Shown piece by piece: positions 17,756-26,856 of a stretch of 51,073 bases of DNA (its first letter is position 1; every line of letters begins with the position of its first letter). The DNA is from Lachnospiraceae bacterium. Lineage in GTDB: Bacteria; Bacillota; Clostridia; Lachnospirales; Lachnospiraceae. The notes beneath the pieces were generated by a model, which saw only the letters and a program-made list of their open reading frames with translations, had not been told where the DNA came from and ran no database searches. The position numbers and the translations under genes are program-made. The stretch is taken from assembly GCA_024692905.1 (NCBI GenBank), contig JAILLY010000066.1, positions 66,912 to 117,984 of the forward strand, given 5' to 3'.

Positions 17756-18876
17756 TTTTCATACCTCCGTACAACAATATCCGAGACAGCATTTACAAGT
17801 TTTAGATTATCCTCATGTTTTCTGACAGCACACCGGTAATATCTGGGCTCAGTATCATGATACCTCATCATATCGGCACAGTCACGTATGTCTATGCCGT
17901 ATCCGTTAAGTGAAGCCCTTAGACCGTCCGGTCCTTCAAACATTATAAAATCGGCCGCAGGGTTTCCTATAACCCTTAATCCCAGCGTATTGAGCTCATT
18001 TATGAGATAATCCCTCTCTTTGTTTATCACCTTACGTGTCCTGCCCGCATAATCCTCATCGGAAAGCGCTGCCAGTGCAGCCTCTGCCGCAGGCGTGGAT
18101 ACGTTCCACGGCTGAAGCACCGCTCTTATCCCTTCAATCAGCCGGAGATCGGACGAAAGTGCATACCCGATCCTCAGTCCCGGCATGGCATAGAATTTCG
18201 TAAACGCATCAAGCACCAGAAGATTGGGGTATTCTTTGGCAAGCGCCCTCATTGTATTATCCCCAAACCTGTCCGAAAATCTCATAAAACATTCATCTAC
18301 AACAAGAAGCGCGCCGTTTTTTTCACAATGCCCGGCGATCCGTGCCATCACGCTGCGTTCAAGCAGTTCTCCGGTGGGATTTGCCGGATTGCATATAAAC
18401 ACGGGAGTCGAATATGTTTTATGGCTTTCATCAATATTATACGACATTTTTTCGAGCACGGAAAAGAGTTCTTCGATCACCTCCGAAGTGATCCCAAAGT
18501 CTTTATCCTCATCCGTCTTTACGATCTTTACATTTCCCCGTGCGGCTTTTACGGCATACTCATATTCCGAAAAGGAAGGTGCTGTGACAATTGCACTGAA
18601 TCCGGGACGTTTATCGGACATATATCTGCACAACGCATATATGAGTTCAGCCGACCCGTTGCCGAGGACAGCATGAGTACCGGGATATCCTTTGGTCAGT
18701 TCGTAAAGCAGCCGGTTATTATCCGTATCCGGATACCGGTCTATCCCGTCAAGCGATCTTATCACCGCCTCACGGCAGCATGCAGGCATACCAAGCGGGT
18801 TTACGTTTATTGAAAAGTCAAGCGGGATATCCGGATTCCCGCCTCCATGTATGCGTTCATGGTCACGGCACATCAT
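17752..18876 (-). CDS. cobD: L-threonine-O-3-phosphate decarboxylase
   Basis: 374 aa. PLP enzyme of the histidinol-phosphate aminotransferase fold that makes (R)-1-amino-2-propanol phosphate, the linker between the corrin ring and the nucleotide loop. Visible signs: HGGGNPDIPLDFSINVNPLG near the N-terminus, typical of CobD; ICNPANPTGELL; VVDECFMRF; and the PLP-lysine segment DAFTKFYAMPGLRIGY (Lys about 227). The ATG at 18876 is preferred over a longer reading because it follows GAGG and makes an ATGA overlap with cbiB. It lies directly after cbiB, its functional partner. HisC-like aminotransferase is the alternative, but context makes CobD much more likely. Confidence 0.92.
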   Translation of the reverse strand: MMCRDHERIHGGGNPDIPLDFSINVNPLGMPACCREAVIRSLDGIDRYPDTDNNRLLYELTKGYPGTHAVLGNGSAELIYALCRYMSDKRPGFSAIVTAPSFSEYEYAVKAARGNVKIVKTDEDKDFGITSEVIEELFSVLEKMSYNIDESHKTYSTPVFICNPANPTGELLERSVMARIAGHCEKNGALLVVDECFMRFSDRFGDNTMRALAKEYPNLLVLDAFTKFYAMPGLRIGYALSSDLRLIEGIRAVLQPWNVSTPAAEAALAALSDEDYAGRTRKVINKERDYLINELNTLGLRVIGNPAADFIMFEGPDGLRASLNGYGIDIRDCADMMRYHDTEPRYYRCAVRKHEDNLKLVNAVSDIVVRRYEK

Positions 18877-19871
18877 ATACACCTCGTGATCACGAGCAGG
18901 ACAAGCAGCAACGAAAGCCATGAGAAGCATGCCGTCACAAGCATCAGTTTATTTGCATTCCTTATATCTTCAGTCACTACCTCACGCTCCGGATCACCGA
19001 TAAACTTTTTACTTACACGCTTTCCGAAATACCATGCGTCGCCTCCGAGCCGCACATTAAGGGCCCCTGCCATGGCAGCCTCACAATGGGCTGAATTCGG
19101 GCTTGAGTGATTCTTCCTGTCGCGCAGGAATATCCGCATGGCACCTTTGGGATCAAGTCCGGCAGCTCCGGCTAAGACCGCCATTATAAACCCTGTGAGC
19201 CTTGCCGGTATAAAGTTAAGTATATCATCCATCCTTGCACAAAAACGCCCGAAATAAATATATCTTTCGTTTTTGTATCCAACCATCGAATCAAGAGTAT
19301 TGCAGGCTTTGTAAAGAAGCATTCCGGGAAGACCGAGTAAGGCCATAAAAAACAGAGGTGCGGCTATCCCGTCGGATGTACTCTCGGCAACAGTTTCGAC
19401 CGCGGCCCTTATTATCCCTTTTTCATCAAGCCTGTCCGTATCGCGTCCGACGATCATCGACACGGCAAGCCGTGCCCCTTTTATATCATGCGCCCCAAGC
19501 GCCCTGTAAACACGTATGCTCTCGCCAAAGAGCGAACGTACCGCGAGGAGCTGCCAGCATATAAGAACCTCCAGCACAATCCCCGCATACTCATTCATGC
19601 TCCATACGATCCGGACAAAAAGCATCGGGACCGATACGCTCAGTCCGCATACGATGATCCAAAGCAGGAATCCGCAGGCAAGTTTCTTTCGTTTATCCTC
19701 ATCCTCTTCAACGGAAAGCTTAAATTCGTGCCATAAAAGATCCTCGCAGGCCTTTATCAGTTTTCCGATAAAAACAACTATATGCGGTATCCCTTTCGGA
19801 TCGCCCAGAATAAGATCGAGTATGAAGGCCGCAGCCAGTATTATCATCCTTACCTGCAGATTATCCGTCAT
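18873..19871 (-). CDS. cbiB: Adenosylcobinamide-phosphate synthase
   Basis: 332 aa, an integral membrane protein of the CbiB/CobD(Pseudomonas) family, of usual length. It attaches aminopropanol (phosphate) to adenosylcobyric acid. Diagnostic segments: ILDLILGDPKGIPHIV at the N-terminus, SMIVGRDTDRLDEKGIIRA, ETVAESTSDGIAAPLFF, YKACNTLDSMVGYKNERY, and NSAHCEAAMAGALNVRLGG. It overlaps cobU by 11 bp at its start and cobD by 4 bp at its end. The GGAGG lies only 3 nt before the first ATG; a second in-frame ATG eight codons later is possible. Confidence 0.95.
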   Translation of the reverse strand: MTDNLQVRMIILAAAFILDLILGDPKGIPHIVVFIGKLIKACEDLLWHEFKLSVEEDEDKRKKLACGFLLWIIVCGLSVSVPMLFVRIVWSMNEYAGIVLEVLICWQLLAVRSLFGESIRVYRALGAHDIKGARLAVSMIVGRDTDRLDEKGIIRAAVETVAESTSDGIAAPLFFMALLGLPGMLLYKACNTLDSMVGYKNERYIYFGRFCARMDDILNFIPARLTGFIMAVLAGAAGLDPKGAMRIFLRDRKNHSSPNSAHCEAAMAGALNVRLGGDAWYFGKRVSKKFIGDPEREVVTEDIRNANKLMLVTACFSWLSLLLVLLVITRCI

Positions 19872-20409
19872 AATCCTCCGTCACGCCCTGTCTGTATACT
19901 CTGTCGGCCAGGCCCGTAAGCCTTACATTTACAGTATTAAGAAGAGTCAGATACAGATGCGTCATCTCATCCGTCCGGTCATCTTCCGCATATTCATCGG
20001 TCACAATGACAATATGCTTAACATGATCCGCCAAAATCATTATATCAGCCGTAACGACATCGGCAAATATATCCGGCATTACCCCGGCAGGATCATCCTC
20101 CCACGGCCTGCCGCTGCCGTTATACAGTTCATTCCCTACCAGGTTGGCAACACATTCAAGGAGTATGACGCTGTCCGGGCCATCCTTTATCATATCGAGT
20201 ACCCCTGTTATATGATCCTGCCGTTCGATAGTGATAAACCCCTTATCCTTTCTGGCCTCCCTGTGTCGTCTGACGCGCCTTTTCCCCTCTTCATCCATCA
20301 CCTTCATGGTTGCCAGATAATATCTTTTAAGATCTCCAAAACCCGTTATAAGTTCCTCGGCAAGCGCTGACTTTCCGCTCCCGGGCCCTCCGGTCACAAG
20401 AATGATCAT
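19861..20409 (-). CDS. cobU: Adenosylcobinamide kinase / phosphate guanylyltransferase
   Basis: 182 aa. It phosphorylates adenosylcobinamide and transfers GMP to give adenosyl-GDP-cobinamide. The start ATG at 20409 has CGGAGAA upstream and gives the expected N-terminus MIILVTGGPGSGKSALAEEL with the P-loop GGPGSGKS (many homologues read GGARSGKS). The region RRVRRHREARKDKGF carries the histidine that is guanylylated in the family. LLECVANLVGNEL matches the CobU central strand. It lies between cobS, 40 bp away, and cbiB, with an 11 bp overlap, as part of the nucleotide-loop assembly set. Confidence 0.93.
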   Translation of the reverse strand: MIILVTGGPGSGKSALAEELITGFGDLKRYYLATMKVMDEEGKRRVRRHREARKDKGFITIERQDHITGVLDMIKDGPDSVILLECVANLVGNELYNGSGRPWEDDPAGVMPDIFADVVTADIMILADHVKHIVIVTDEYAEDDRTDEMTHLYLTLLNTVNVRLTGLADRVYRQGVTEDYDG

Positions 20410-20449
20410 ATATATTCTCCGTACAGATACGTTATTATAACCCATGTTA

Positions 20450-21241
20450 TCATCGACGGATCCCCGATATCACAGCCCATACAACTGCCATGAGCAGGAT
20501 AAACTGTTCGCATTTCTGCAGGAACCATCCTGCAAGATCGCCGGTTATTCCTCCAAATCCTCTGTATGCAACGCTCCTGTAATACACAAACATCATAACT
20601 GCGGGGATAACGGCAGCAAGCGCATAATAACCGGCATACAATACAGATGCGGCGGATACGGCAAAAAGCATCGCAAACAGGATGTACCGGCAACGCGTGT
20701 CTCCCCTTTTCCTAAGATCGGAAAGCATCCCGTCATCCTTAGCCTTCTTAAACGAAAACACTGCCAGGGCGGAAAGTATCCGCGAGATCACATAGCCGGT
20801 AAGTACGGCGTAAAGCAAACGTATATCCGCCGTTCCCCCGCCAAGACGCATCAGGAGTTCATTCCACAGGACAAACGTAAAAAGCACATGGCAGACTCCG
20901 CGGATCGCAGCGAAGGCCCCGATATGCGGATCCTTGAGTATTTCCAGTTTTCGCGTTTTATCACCGTATGAGTTCAGCGCATCCGAGGTATCCATATATC
21001 CGTCCATATGAATACCACCCGTTATGGTAAATGGGATAAGAGTCATCACTCCCGCCCCAAGCTCCGTTCCCATATCCGTATTGGCAAACAGCACATAAAA
21101 AGCAAGTCCGAGTCCCGCTATAACGGCACCGACGAGAGGAAATGCGCACATGGCGTACTTATCATCCTCATCCCCGGTTTTTAAGGCCGGAACAGGTATC
21201 ACGGAAAACATTGCAAATGCCGTTATCACTGATCTTAACAT
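20450..21241 (-). CDS. cobS: Adenosylcobinamide-GDP ribazoletransferase (cobalamin synthase)
   Basis: 263 aa polytopic membrane protein that joins adenosyl-GDP-cobinamide to alpha-ribazole (phosphate), the last assembly step of cobalamin. Conserved segments seen: FSVIPVP near the N-terminus; ITGGIHMDGYMDTSDALNSYGDKTRKLEILKDPHIG, read as shorter pieces (GGIHMDGYMDTSDAL and LKDPHIGAFA), which carries the acidic metal-binding motif; and GGITGDLAGWFLQKCE near the C-terminus. AAAGGAAAG precedes the ATG. It overlaps the end of cbiA by 7 bp. Length and motif order are normal for CobS. Confidence 0.94.
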   Translation of the reverse strand: MLRSVITAFAMFSVIPVPALKTGDEDDKYAMCAFPLVGAVIAGLGLAFYVLFANTDMGTELGAGVMTLIPFTITGGIHMDGYMDTSDALNSYGDKTRKLEILKDPHIGAFAAIRGVCHVLFTFVLWNELLMRLGGGTADIRLLYAVLTGYVISRILSALAVFSFKKAKDDGMLSDLRKRGDTRCRYILFAMLFAVSAASVLYAGYYALAAVIPAVMMFVYYRSVAYRGFGGITGDLAGWFLQKCEQFILLMAVVWAVISGIRR

Positions 21242-22683
21242 TTCTTTCCTTTCTCAGGTGCCTCTGCATCGGTTGTTCCACTGCATCGCAGCGCACATTT
21301 GTACAGAAAATTCAGATACATTTCCGGAGAAGAATATGCGTATACATGCGGAAATCCTGCAGCGATCGTATCGTCATGAAAAATACATGTGTACCGTTTA
21401 TCGGACATTGGTTTTGCAGCCTCAAAATCTTCGCCGTTTGCACTGCAGTCCCAGTGATGAAACTCATGTCCCCGAAAAACGGTTCCTTCCCTGCCGTACA
21501 ATCCGCTCTTCAAAGCCTTTGCTTCAAAGTATCCAAACCGAATCGCTCTTCCCGCATAAAACGTCTTGCCCGGGATCACACCGCACATATCAAACACGTT
21601 GCCTTCTTTATCCTCAAGTTCGTTTGAAAGATACATGAACCCGCCGCATTCGGCTATTATCGGTATCCCGTCCGAATGCGCTTTCCGTACCGACGCAAGC
21701 ATAGTCTTATTTGCAGAAAGCTCCCCTGCATATTCTTCCGGGTATCCTCCGTAAAAGATGATGCCGCTGGCATCCTTCGGGATCTCTTTATCATGTATCG
21801 GTGAAAAAAACTTTATGCATCCTCCAAGTTCCTCAAGAAGCTTAAGGTTGTCATCATAACAGAATGCAAACGCTTCATCCCCGGCCACTGCGATCACGGG
21901 AGCGGTCTTTTTTATGATGCGCGCCTCATCGCCCGAGAGGACCGCGGCAAGCTCCGCCGGTATACCCGGATCGATCGGTTCTGCCGTGCCGGCCAGTGTA
22001 ATAAAGGCTTCAATGTCAACGGTTTCCGATATGATATCTGCTATCCGGTCGATCTTTTCCGCGATACCGTCATTCTCAAAAGGCATTGTAAGCCCGAGAT
22101 GCCTTGATCCGATAGCGGCATCTTTAAGCTCGGGAACATATCCGAGAACCCTTATTCCGCATTCGGTTTCAATGCAGGGCGCTATCCTTTCATAAAACGA
22201 GGATGATATCCTGTTAAGAATGATTCCCTGTATCAGGTTGTCCCTGCGGTATTCAAGAACACCCTTTATTACGGCAGAAAGAGTCACGCTCAAACCCTTA
22301 GAATCAACTATCATGACCACCGGCGTTTTGGTAGCTGTCGCGGCATCATAAGAACTTCCTTTTTCCGACACCCCGCCGAGTCCGTCATAATAACCCATGA
22401 CTCCTTCGATGACCGTAATATCACTCTCCCATCCTTCCGATGCGATAAGATATCTTAACATATCCCGGCTGCAGAAAAACGGATCGAGATTACCGGTCTT
22501 ACCTTGCGATGCGATACGAAGATACATCGGATCGATATAATCGGGTCCGCATTTTTTTGCGTGCACTTTGAGTCCTTTCTTTACAAGAGCGCGTATAAGT
22601 CCCGCAGTCACCATGGTCTTTCCGCTCCCGCTTTTGATTGCCGCCGTCATTATCCGGTTGACTTTTATTTTGTCACGATCCAT
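21235..22683 (-). CDS. cbiA: Cobyrinate a,c-diamide synthase
   Basis: 482 aa. ATP- and glutamine-dependent amidation of the a and c side chains of cobyrinate. The N-terminal synthetase domain has the P-loop-like SGSGKTMVTAGLIRAL and the CbiA signature KCGPDYIDPMYL; the C-terminal class I glutamine-amidotransferase-like domain carries the nucleophile cysteine in IAECGGFMYLSNEL and the closing GHEFHHW segment. This distinguishes CbiA from CbiP, which acts later on cobyric acid. It overlaps the cbiJ-cbiE fusion by 11 bp and cobS by 7 bp. No cbiP is present in the window. Confidence 0.94.
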   Translation of the reverse strand: MDRDKIKVNRIMTAAIKSGSGKTMVTAGLIRALVKKGLKVHAKKCGPDYIDPMYLRIASQGKTGNLDPFFCSRDMLRYLIASEGWESDITVIEGVMGYYDGLGGVSEKGSSYDAATATKTPVVMIVDSKGLSVTLSAVIKGVLEYRRDNLIQGIILNRISSSFYERIAPCIETECGIRVLGYVPELKDAAIGSRHLGLTMPFENDGIAEKIDRIADIISETVDIEAFITLAGTAEPIDPGIPAELAAVLSGDEARIIKKTAPVIAVAGDEAFAFCYDDNLKLLEELGGCIKFFSPIHDKEIPKDASGIIFYGGYPEEYAGELSANKTMLASVRKAHSDGIPIIAECGGFMYLSNELEDKEGNVFDMCGVIPGKTFYAGRAIRFGYFEAKALKSGLYGREGTVFRGHEFHHWDCSANGEDFEAAKPMSDKRYTCIFHDDTIAAGFPHVYAYSSPEMYLNFLYKCALRCSGTTDAEAPEKGKKC

Positions 22684-24226
22684 TTATGTCTTTCCCGTCT
22701 CCGGGATCTGTTAATGCCGGTCTGTTCCCGCCTTGTCCCGAAACGACCAGCATGACCGCAAGCGGATCCGTAACGGCATCCGTAAGCTCAACAGCCCGGC
22801 CTTTTGTTATCTTTTCATCAGGATATGAAAGCCTCTCGCCGATAAATACCTCATGACCGGACTTTCCGTCCGTGCACAGCTTTGTACATATGCGTCCCGC
22901 ATCCTCCTTTTCGCCAAGAAAGATCACAAGTTTCCCGCAACCGTCACTTATTCCGTCAATATCAAGTTCTCTTCCGTGACAGCTTAAAAACCGTGCGTCC
23001 TGCCAGGATATGCCAAGTTTATCGCACAGGTATATACCGGATGATATACCGGGTATCCTTATCTTTTCATAACCCTCCGGCATATCGCCGATCCCAAGTG
23101 CCCCCGAGTAAATGCCTATATCACCCGAATAAATAAGTGCGACATTTTTGGGACTGTTTTCTTTAATATATCTTTCGATCCTGTTCCTGTCATATTCAGT
23201 GACAAGCTGCTTCCCTCGCGTCAGTGCCGCAGCGGGAATACCCATAATGTCACTTCCCTTTTCAGCTGCTTTTATGAGCTCATTGATAAGCCTTCCGGCT
23301 CCGATTATGCAATCGGCATCCATCAATGCTTCGACCGCACGTCCCGTCATAAGACAAGGATCCCCGCAGCCTGCTCCTATGATATATGCTTTTTTATGCA
23401 TGGTATCGCTGCTTTTTTTCAAAGCCGCACATCCACCCAGTCCAAGGAACTTTATGATCTCATCAAAGGAATATACTTTTTCATTTTCCTCTTTGGGTCT
23501 TCCCACAACTATGAGCCGTACTCCGGCATCCGCGGCAGCCCTGTATTTATCGGGATATCCGCCTTCGCTCCCGGATGCCTTGGTAACAAGATATCGGGCA
23601 CCTGCGGCTCTTAACATCTCAAGGTTTAATCCATATCCGAACGGTCCCTGCATACATATTATGTTCTTTGGCATAAACCCGAGCCCGATACAAGCTTCAA
23701 CGGCTTCGGGCGAGGGAAGTATCCTCACATAACAGCGCTGCTTAAAATCCCTTATCACGGTGTACTCCTTAAGTTCCTTTGAGCCGGTCGTGATAAGTAT
23801 ATTGCCCTCGGTGTCCTTAAGGTATTCAGCTGCCTCACGGACACTGCCGGCATATACATGCTCATCCTTTCGGGGAACCGTATCTTCTCTTCCGATCCTG
23901 AAAAGCCGCAGTCCGCAGGCCTTGCAAGCATGACGGATATTCGAGGAAACCTCCACCGCATAAGGATGTGTCGCATCGATACATATATCGAAACCGACAT
24001 TCCTTATAAGTTCCTCCATTCCCGCGGCATCCAGACGTTCCTTATGCAGTACGAGTCCTTCTTCTTCCTCAAGCAGAGCCGCACCGTAATCAGTCGCCAC
24101 ACATACATGACATACATCTTTAAGGTCCGCCGGGCGGGTTCCCTGACCGCCCGGCCGGCCGTACTCAGCAATAGCCTCAGCAAGGAGGCGTCCTTCGGTT
24201 GTACCTCCAAACAAAAGTATCCTCAC
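22673..24226 (-). CDS. cbiJE: CbiJ-CbiE fusion: cobalt-precorrin-6A reductase / precorrin-6B C5-methyltransferase
   Basis: 517 aa. Residues 1-~265 are a CobK/CbiJ reductase (ILLFGGTTEGRLLAEAI, IDATHPYAVEVSSNI, LVTKASGSEGGYPDK), which reduces the macrocycle using NAD(P)H. After a short linker at MHKKAYIIGAGCGDP starts a tetrapyrrole methylase domain like CbiE (IIGAGRLI, LIYSGDIGIYSGALG, GISSGIYLCDKLG, FLSCHGRE). The CbiT decarboxylase partner, often fused to CbiE, is absent here. Start is GTG, inferred from the 4 bp GTGA overlap with cbiH. Both halves appear complete, with motifs present. The order in the chain matches successive or near-successive pathway steps. Confidence 0.9.
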   Translation of the reverse strand: MRILLFGGTTEGRLLAEAIAEYGRPGGQGTRPADLKDVCHVCVATDYGAALLEEEEGLVLHKERLDAAGMEELIRNVGFDICIDATHPYAVEVSSNIRHACKACGLRLFRIGREDTVPRKDEHVYAGSVREAAEYLKDTEGNILITTGSKELKEYTVIRDFKQRCYVRILPSPEAVEACIGLGFMPKNIICMQGPFGYGLNLEMLRAAGARYLVTKASGSEGGYPDKYRAAADAGVRLIVVGRPKEENEKVYSFDEIIKFLGLGGCAALKKSSDTMHKKAYIIGAGCGDPCLMTGRAVEALMDADCIIGAGRLINELIKAAEKGSDIMGIPAAALTRGKQLVTEYDRNRIERYIKENSPKNVALIYSGDIGIYSGALGIGDMPEGYEKIRIPGISSGIYLCDKLGISWQDARFLSCHGRELDIDGISDGCGKLVIFLGEKEDAGRICTKLCTDGKSGHEVFIGERLSYPDEKITKGRAVELTDAVTDPLAVMLVVSGQGGNRPALTDPGDGKDINGS

Positions 24227-24957
24227 ACCGTATACCCCCTCGGAGTCACCATCTTATCCCCGATCCTCTTCGTCTGACTGTTTCCGATAAATACGGTCGT
24301 GAACATATCTGCCTCGAAATCCAAAAGCCCGTCAAGAGTCATTACCGAAAACTCCTCACCGTCCCTGCCGATATTTCTCGTATAGGCGCACACGGTATCT
24401 TTGTCCCTGTACTCAAGAACTATCCCGCACGCCTTCTTAAGATGATCCCTGCGGTTCCTGCCTCCGGGATTATAAAGGCATATCACGAAATCTCCGGCCG
24501 CTGCACACCTAAGCCTGTTTTCTATAACATCCCACGGAGTCAGAAGATCGCTTAAGCTTATTATCGCAAGGTCATGTCCCGCCGCTGCTCCAAGCAGAGC
24601 AGAGCCCGACAATGCCGCCGTGACTCCGGGCACTACTTCTATCTCGACTCCGGGATAATCTGCCGCAAGTTCCAAAACTATACCGGCCATTCCGTATATC
24701 CCAGCATCGCCGCTGCATACCATACATACCGGTTCATCACCGTCTGCGGCCCTTTCAAGTGCCATACGGCATCTTGATATCTCTTCGCGCATACCGGTCT
24801 CTATATATTCCTTATCACCCGAAAGCAAAGGCTTGATAAGCCCGATATACGTCTTATATCCGGCAATTATCCTGCACTCGTCAAGTACCTTTCTCGCTCT
24901 TATCGTCATCCCGTCTGCGCTGCCGGGGCCGATACCCACTACATATAATCTGCTCAT
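24223..24957 (-). CDS. cbiH: Cobalt-precorrin-3B C17-methyltransferase
   Basis: 244 aa, single tetrapyrrole-methylase domain of the CobJ/CbiH type, which performs SAM-dependent C17 methylation with ring contraction. Seen: MSRLYVVGIGPGSADGMT, the glycine-rich motif VCSGDAGIYGMAGIVLELA, VVPGVTAALSGSALLGAA with GHDLAIISLSDLLTPW, a hallmark of this subfamily, and CLYNPGGRNRRDHL. ATGA overlap with cbiG upstream and GTGA overlap with the downstream fusion gene imply coupled translation. Length is normal. Some CbiH proteins are fused to CbiG; here they are separate but overlapping. Confidence 0.94.
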   Translation of the reverse strand: MSRLYVVGIGPGSADGMTIRARKVLDECRIIAGYKTYIGLIKPLLSGDKEYIETGMREEISRCRMALERAADGDEPVCMVCSGDAGIYGMAGIVLELAADYPGVEIEVVPGVTAALSGSALLGAAAGHDLAIISLSDLLTPWDVIENRLRCAAAGDFVICLYNPGGRNRRDHLKKACGIVLEYRDKDTVCAYTRNIGRDGEEFSVMTLDGLLDFEADMFTTVFIGNSQTKRIGDKMVTPRGYTV

Positions 24958-26063
24958 ATTATCCCTATGGCGACAGTCACTCCGTCGTATATCTCCTTGC
25001 GAACAAGGATACGTCCGCCCGAAGCAGCTGCGCTTCTCTCACATACGTTATCAACTCCCGTAACCTTATCCACGAAGCCCGAAGGGGTAAAATTGCCCTG
25101 AACTTTGGCCAGTTCGTCCGCGGAATATGTTGTAAACGGGACATTGTATTCCCTGCAGAATGAAATGATACCTTCCTCTTCGTTCTTAAGATCGATACTG
25201 TAAACACCTTCAATGGCCTCCGTAAACAATCCGTGATCCGAAAAACACTTAAGAACAGCATTCTTTATCTTACCGGCGGATGTACCCCTTCTGCATCCTA
25301 TCCCCAGTTTAAGCACACGGGGCACAAGGGTAAGCACATCACAGCCCGTTTGCGTGCCTTCATCCTCATGACAGGATATCCTTATCATCCTTTTTATCTT
25401 ATCCGGATCCCGGCTCCCTTTATCAATACCGGATATATCATCCGCATTTCCCGTAACGGCATACTCATAACCCGCCGGAAGCCGGGATAAGGTGAATGTT
25501 TCAGGCATCTCGTTTATCACATATACTGTCTCACCGGCAAGAAGGGCCGCCGTATGATCTTTAGCCTTCACATAGTCGGTTATCGCAAGTCCGGCATCCT
25601 TGGCAAAAACGTCAACCGCAGTCAGACCGTCAAGATCGGACGCGGTCGTGATCACCGGGATCATCTTGAAAAGATCCGAAAGCCTGCGGGCAAGTTCATT
25701 TGCTCCGCCAAGATGTCCGGATAATAACGGTATGCAATAATGCATATGTTCATCTATCACAAGAACCGCCGGGTCGGAACTTTTATGGTTTACATAAGGT
25801 GCAATAGTCCGGACCGCGATCCCGCATGCACATAAAAAAATGAGCGCGTCAGATGATGAAAAAGCCATTTTAACATACTTCTCAAGGCTTTCATCTTCAG
25901 GTATCACAGTTGCGCCCACGGGTTTCGTATTAAGATGATTCGACTTTATGTAAACTTCTGCCAAAAAATCTCCGCGTTCATCATATCCGTTTTCGATCTT
26001 ATCCTTAATGCTGACCGCAGATACCGATCCGCGTTCACTTGCCGTAAATATACTGATCTTCAT
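24954..26063 (-). CDS. cbiG: Cobalt-precorrin-5A hydrolase
   Basis: 369 aa. CbiG opens the delta-lactone of cobalt-precorrin-5A with loss of the C20 unit as acetaldehyde, a step of the anaerobic pathway. N-terminal domain: IFLCACGIAVRTIAPYV, SSDPAVLVIDEHMHYCIPLLSGHLGGANELARR (quoted here as LLSGHLGGANELA), and TTASDLDGLTAVDVFA. C-terminal domain: LGIGCRRGTSAGKI, FTPSGFVDKVTGVDNVCERSA, read in pieces as SGFVDKVTGVDNVCER. These are classic CbiG landmarks. It starts 18 bp after cbiF and overlaps cbiH by 4 bp. Confidence 0.94.
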   Translation of the reverse strand: MKISIFTASERGSVSAVSIKDKIENGYDERGDFLAEVYIKSNHLNTKPVGATVIPEDESLEKYVKMAFSSSDALIFLCACGIAVRTIAPYVNHKSSDPAVLVIDEHMHYCIPLLSGHLGGANELARRLSDLFKMIPVITTASDLDGLTAVDVFAKDAGLAITDYVKAKDHTAALLAGETVYVINEMPETFTLSRLPAGYEYAVTGNADDISGIDKGSRDPDKIKRMIRISCHEDEGTQTGCDVLTLVPRVLKLGIGCRRGTSAGKIKNAVLKCFSDHGLFTEAIEGVYSIDLKNEEEGIISFCREYNVPFTTYSADELAKVQGNFTPSGFVDKVTGVDNVCERSAAASGGRILVRKEIYDGVTVAIGII

Positions 26064-26081
26064 TGTGCACTAAACCCCGGA

Positions 26082-26849
26082 TCAACTGTCCGTACTTTGC
26101 CTTCCCGTACCCGTGCGAAAACCCGTGTCAAAATCCTTATCATAGAGTTTAGAAAGCTCATACTCACCGTCAAGTACGTTTCCGACAATGATCAGCGCAG
26201 TCTTATTTATCCCCTGCGCATCCATTTCCTCAGGCAGCTTTCCGAGTGTGGTCCTTAATATCTTCTCATCATCCCAGGTTGCCTTATATACAACGGCAGC
26301 GGGCGTATCCTCATCATATCCGCCCGCCGTAAGTTCATCCCTGACTTTATATGCCAGCCCGGCCGAAAGGAAGAGGACCATAGTCGATCCGTGAGCGGAT
26401 AAGGCAGAAAGTTCCTGGCAGGGAGGCACCTTGGTCCGTCCTCCGGTCCTTGATATTATTATACTCTGCGATACTCCCGGAAGAGTCAGCTCCGTCTTAA
26501 GCGACGCGGCCGCTCCGGCCATCGAACTCACCCCCGGACATACCTCATACTCGATGCCTTCTTTATCAAGGATATCCATCTGCTCCTTTATCGCTCCGTA
26601 TATCGACGGGTCTCCCGTATGAAGCCGTACGATATCAAGATCGCGGTTATCCCTGTACAAGCCGGCAACCTCATCAAGATCAAGATATGCGCTGTCATAC
26701 ATCCTGCAGTTCTCTCCCGCATACTCAAGCAGTTCCTTATTGATAAGGGAGCCTGTATATATTATCATGTCCGCCCCGGCAAGCAGGGCTGCACCCCTCA
26801 CGGTTATAAGGTCCTTTGCTCCCGGCCCAGCTCCGACAAAATGTACCAT
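26082..26849 (-). CDS. cbiF: Cobalt-precorrin-4 C11-methyltransferase
   Basis: 255 aa. SAM-dependent C11 methylase of the CobM/CbiF type. Evidence: MVHFVGAGPGAKDLITVRG, YTGSLINKELL, LHTGDPSIYGAIKEQM, CPGVSSMAGAAASLKTELTLP (given as CPGVSSMAGAAAS), and ISRTGGRTKVP. The GDPSIYGA loop and the VPPCQEL segment fit CbiF better than CbiL or CbiH. It starts 7 bp after the ATPase-CbiD fusion and ends 18 bp before cbiG. The C-terminus carries a short, Thr/Gly/Asp-rich tail without recognisable domain. Confidence 0.94.
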   Translation of the reverse strand: MVHFVGAGPGAKDLITVRGAALLAGADMIIYTGSLINKELLEYAGENCRMYDSAYLDLDEVAGLYRDNRDLDIVRLHTGDPSIYGAIKEQMDILDKEGIEYEVCPGVSSMAGAAASLKTELTLPGVSQSIIISRTGGRTKVPPCQELSALSAHGSTMVLFLSAGLAYKVRDELTAGGYDEDTPAAVVYKATWDDEKILRTTLGKLPEEMDAQGINKTALIIVGNVLDGEYELSKLYDKDFDTGFRTGTGRQSTDS

Positions 26850-26856
26850 TTATATC

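Noticed and set aside
17752..18930. cobD starting upstream at 18930
   Set aside because: The extra 18 residues overlap cbiB and do not match CobD; ATG 18876 has GAGG and forms an ATGA overlap.
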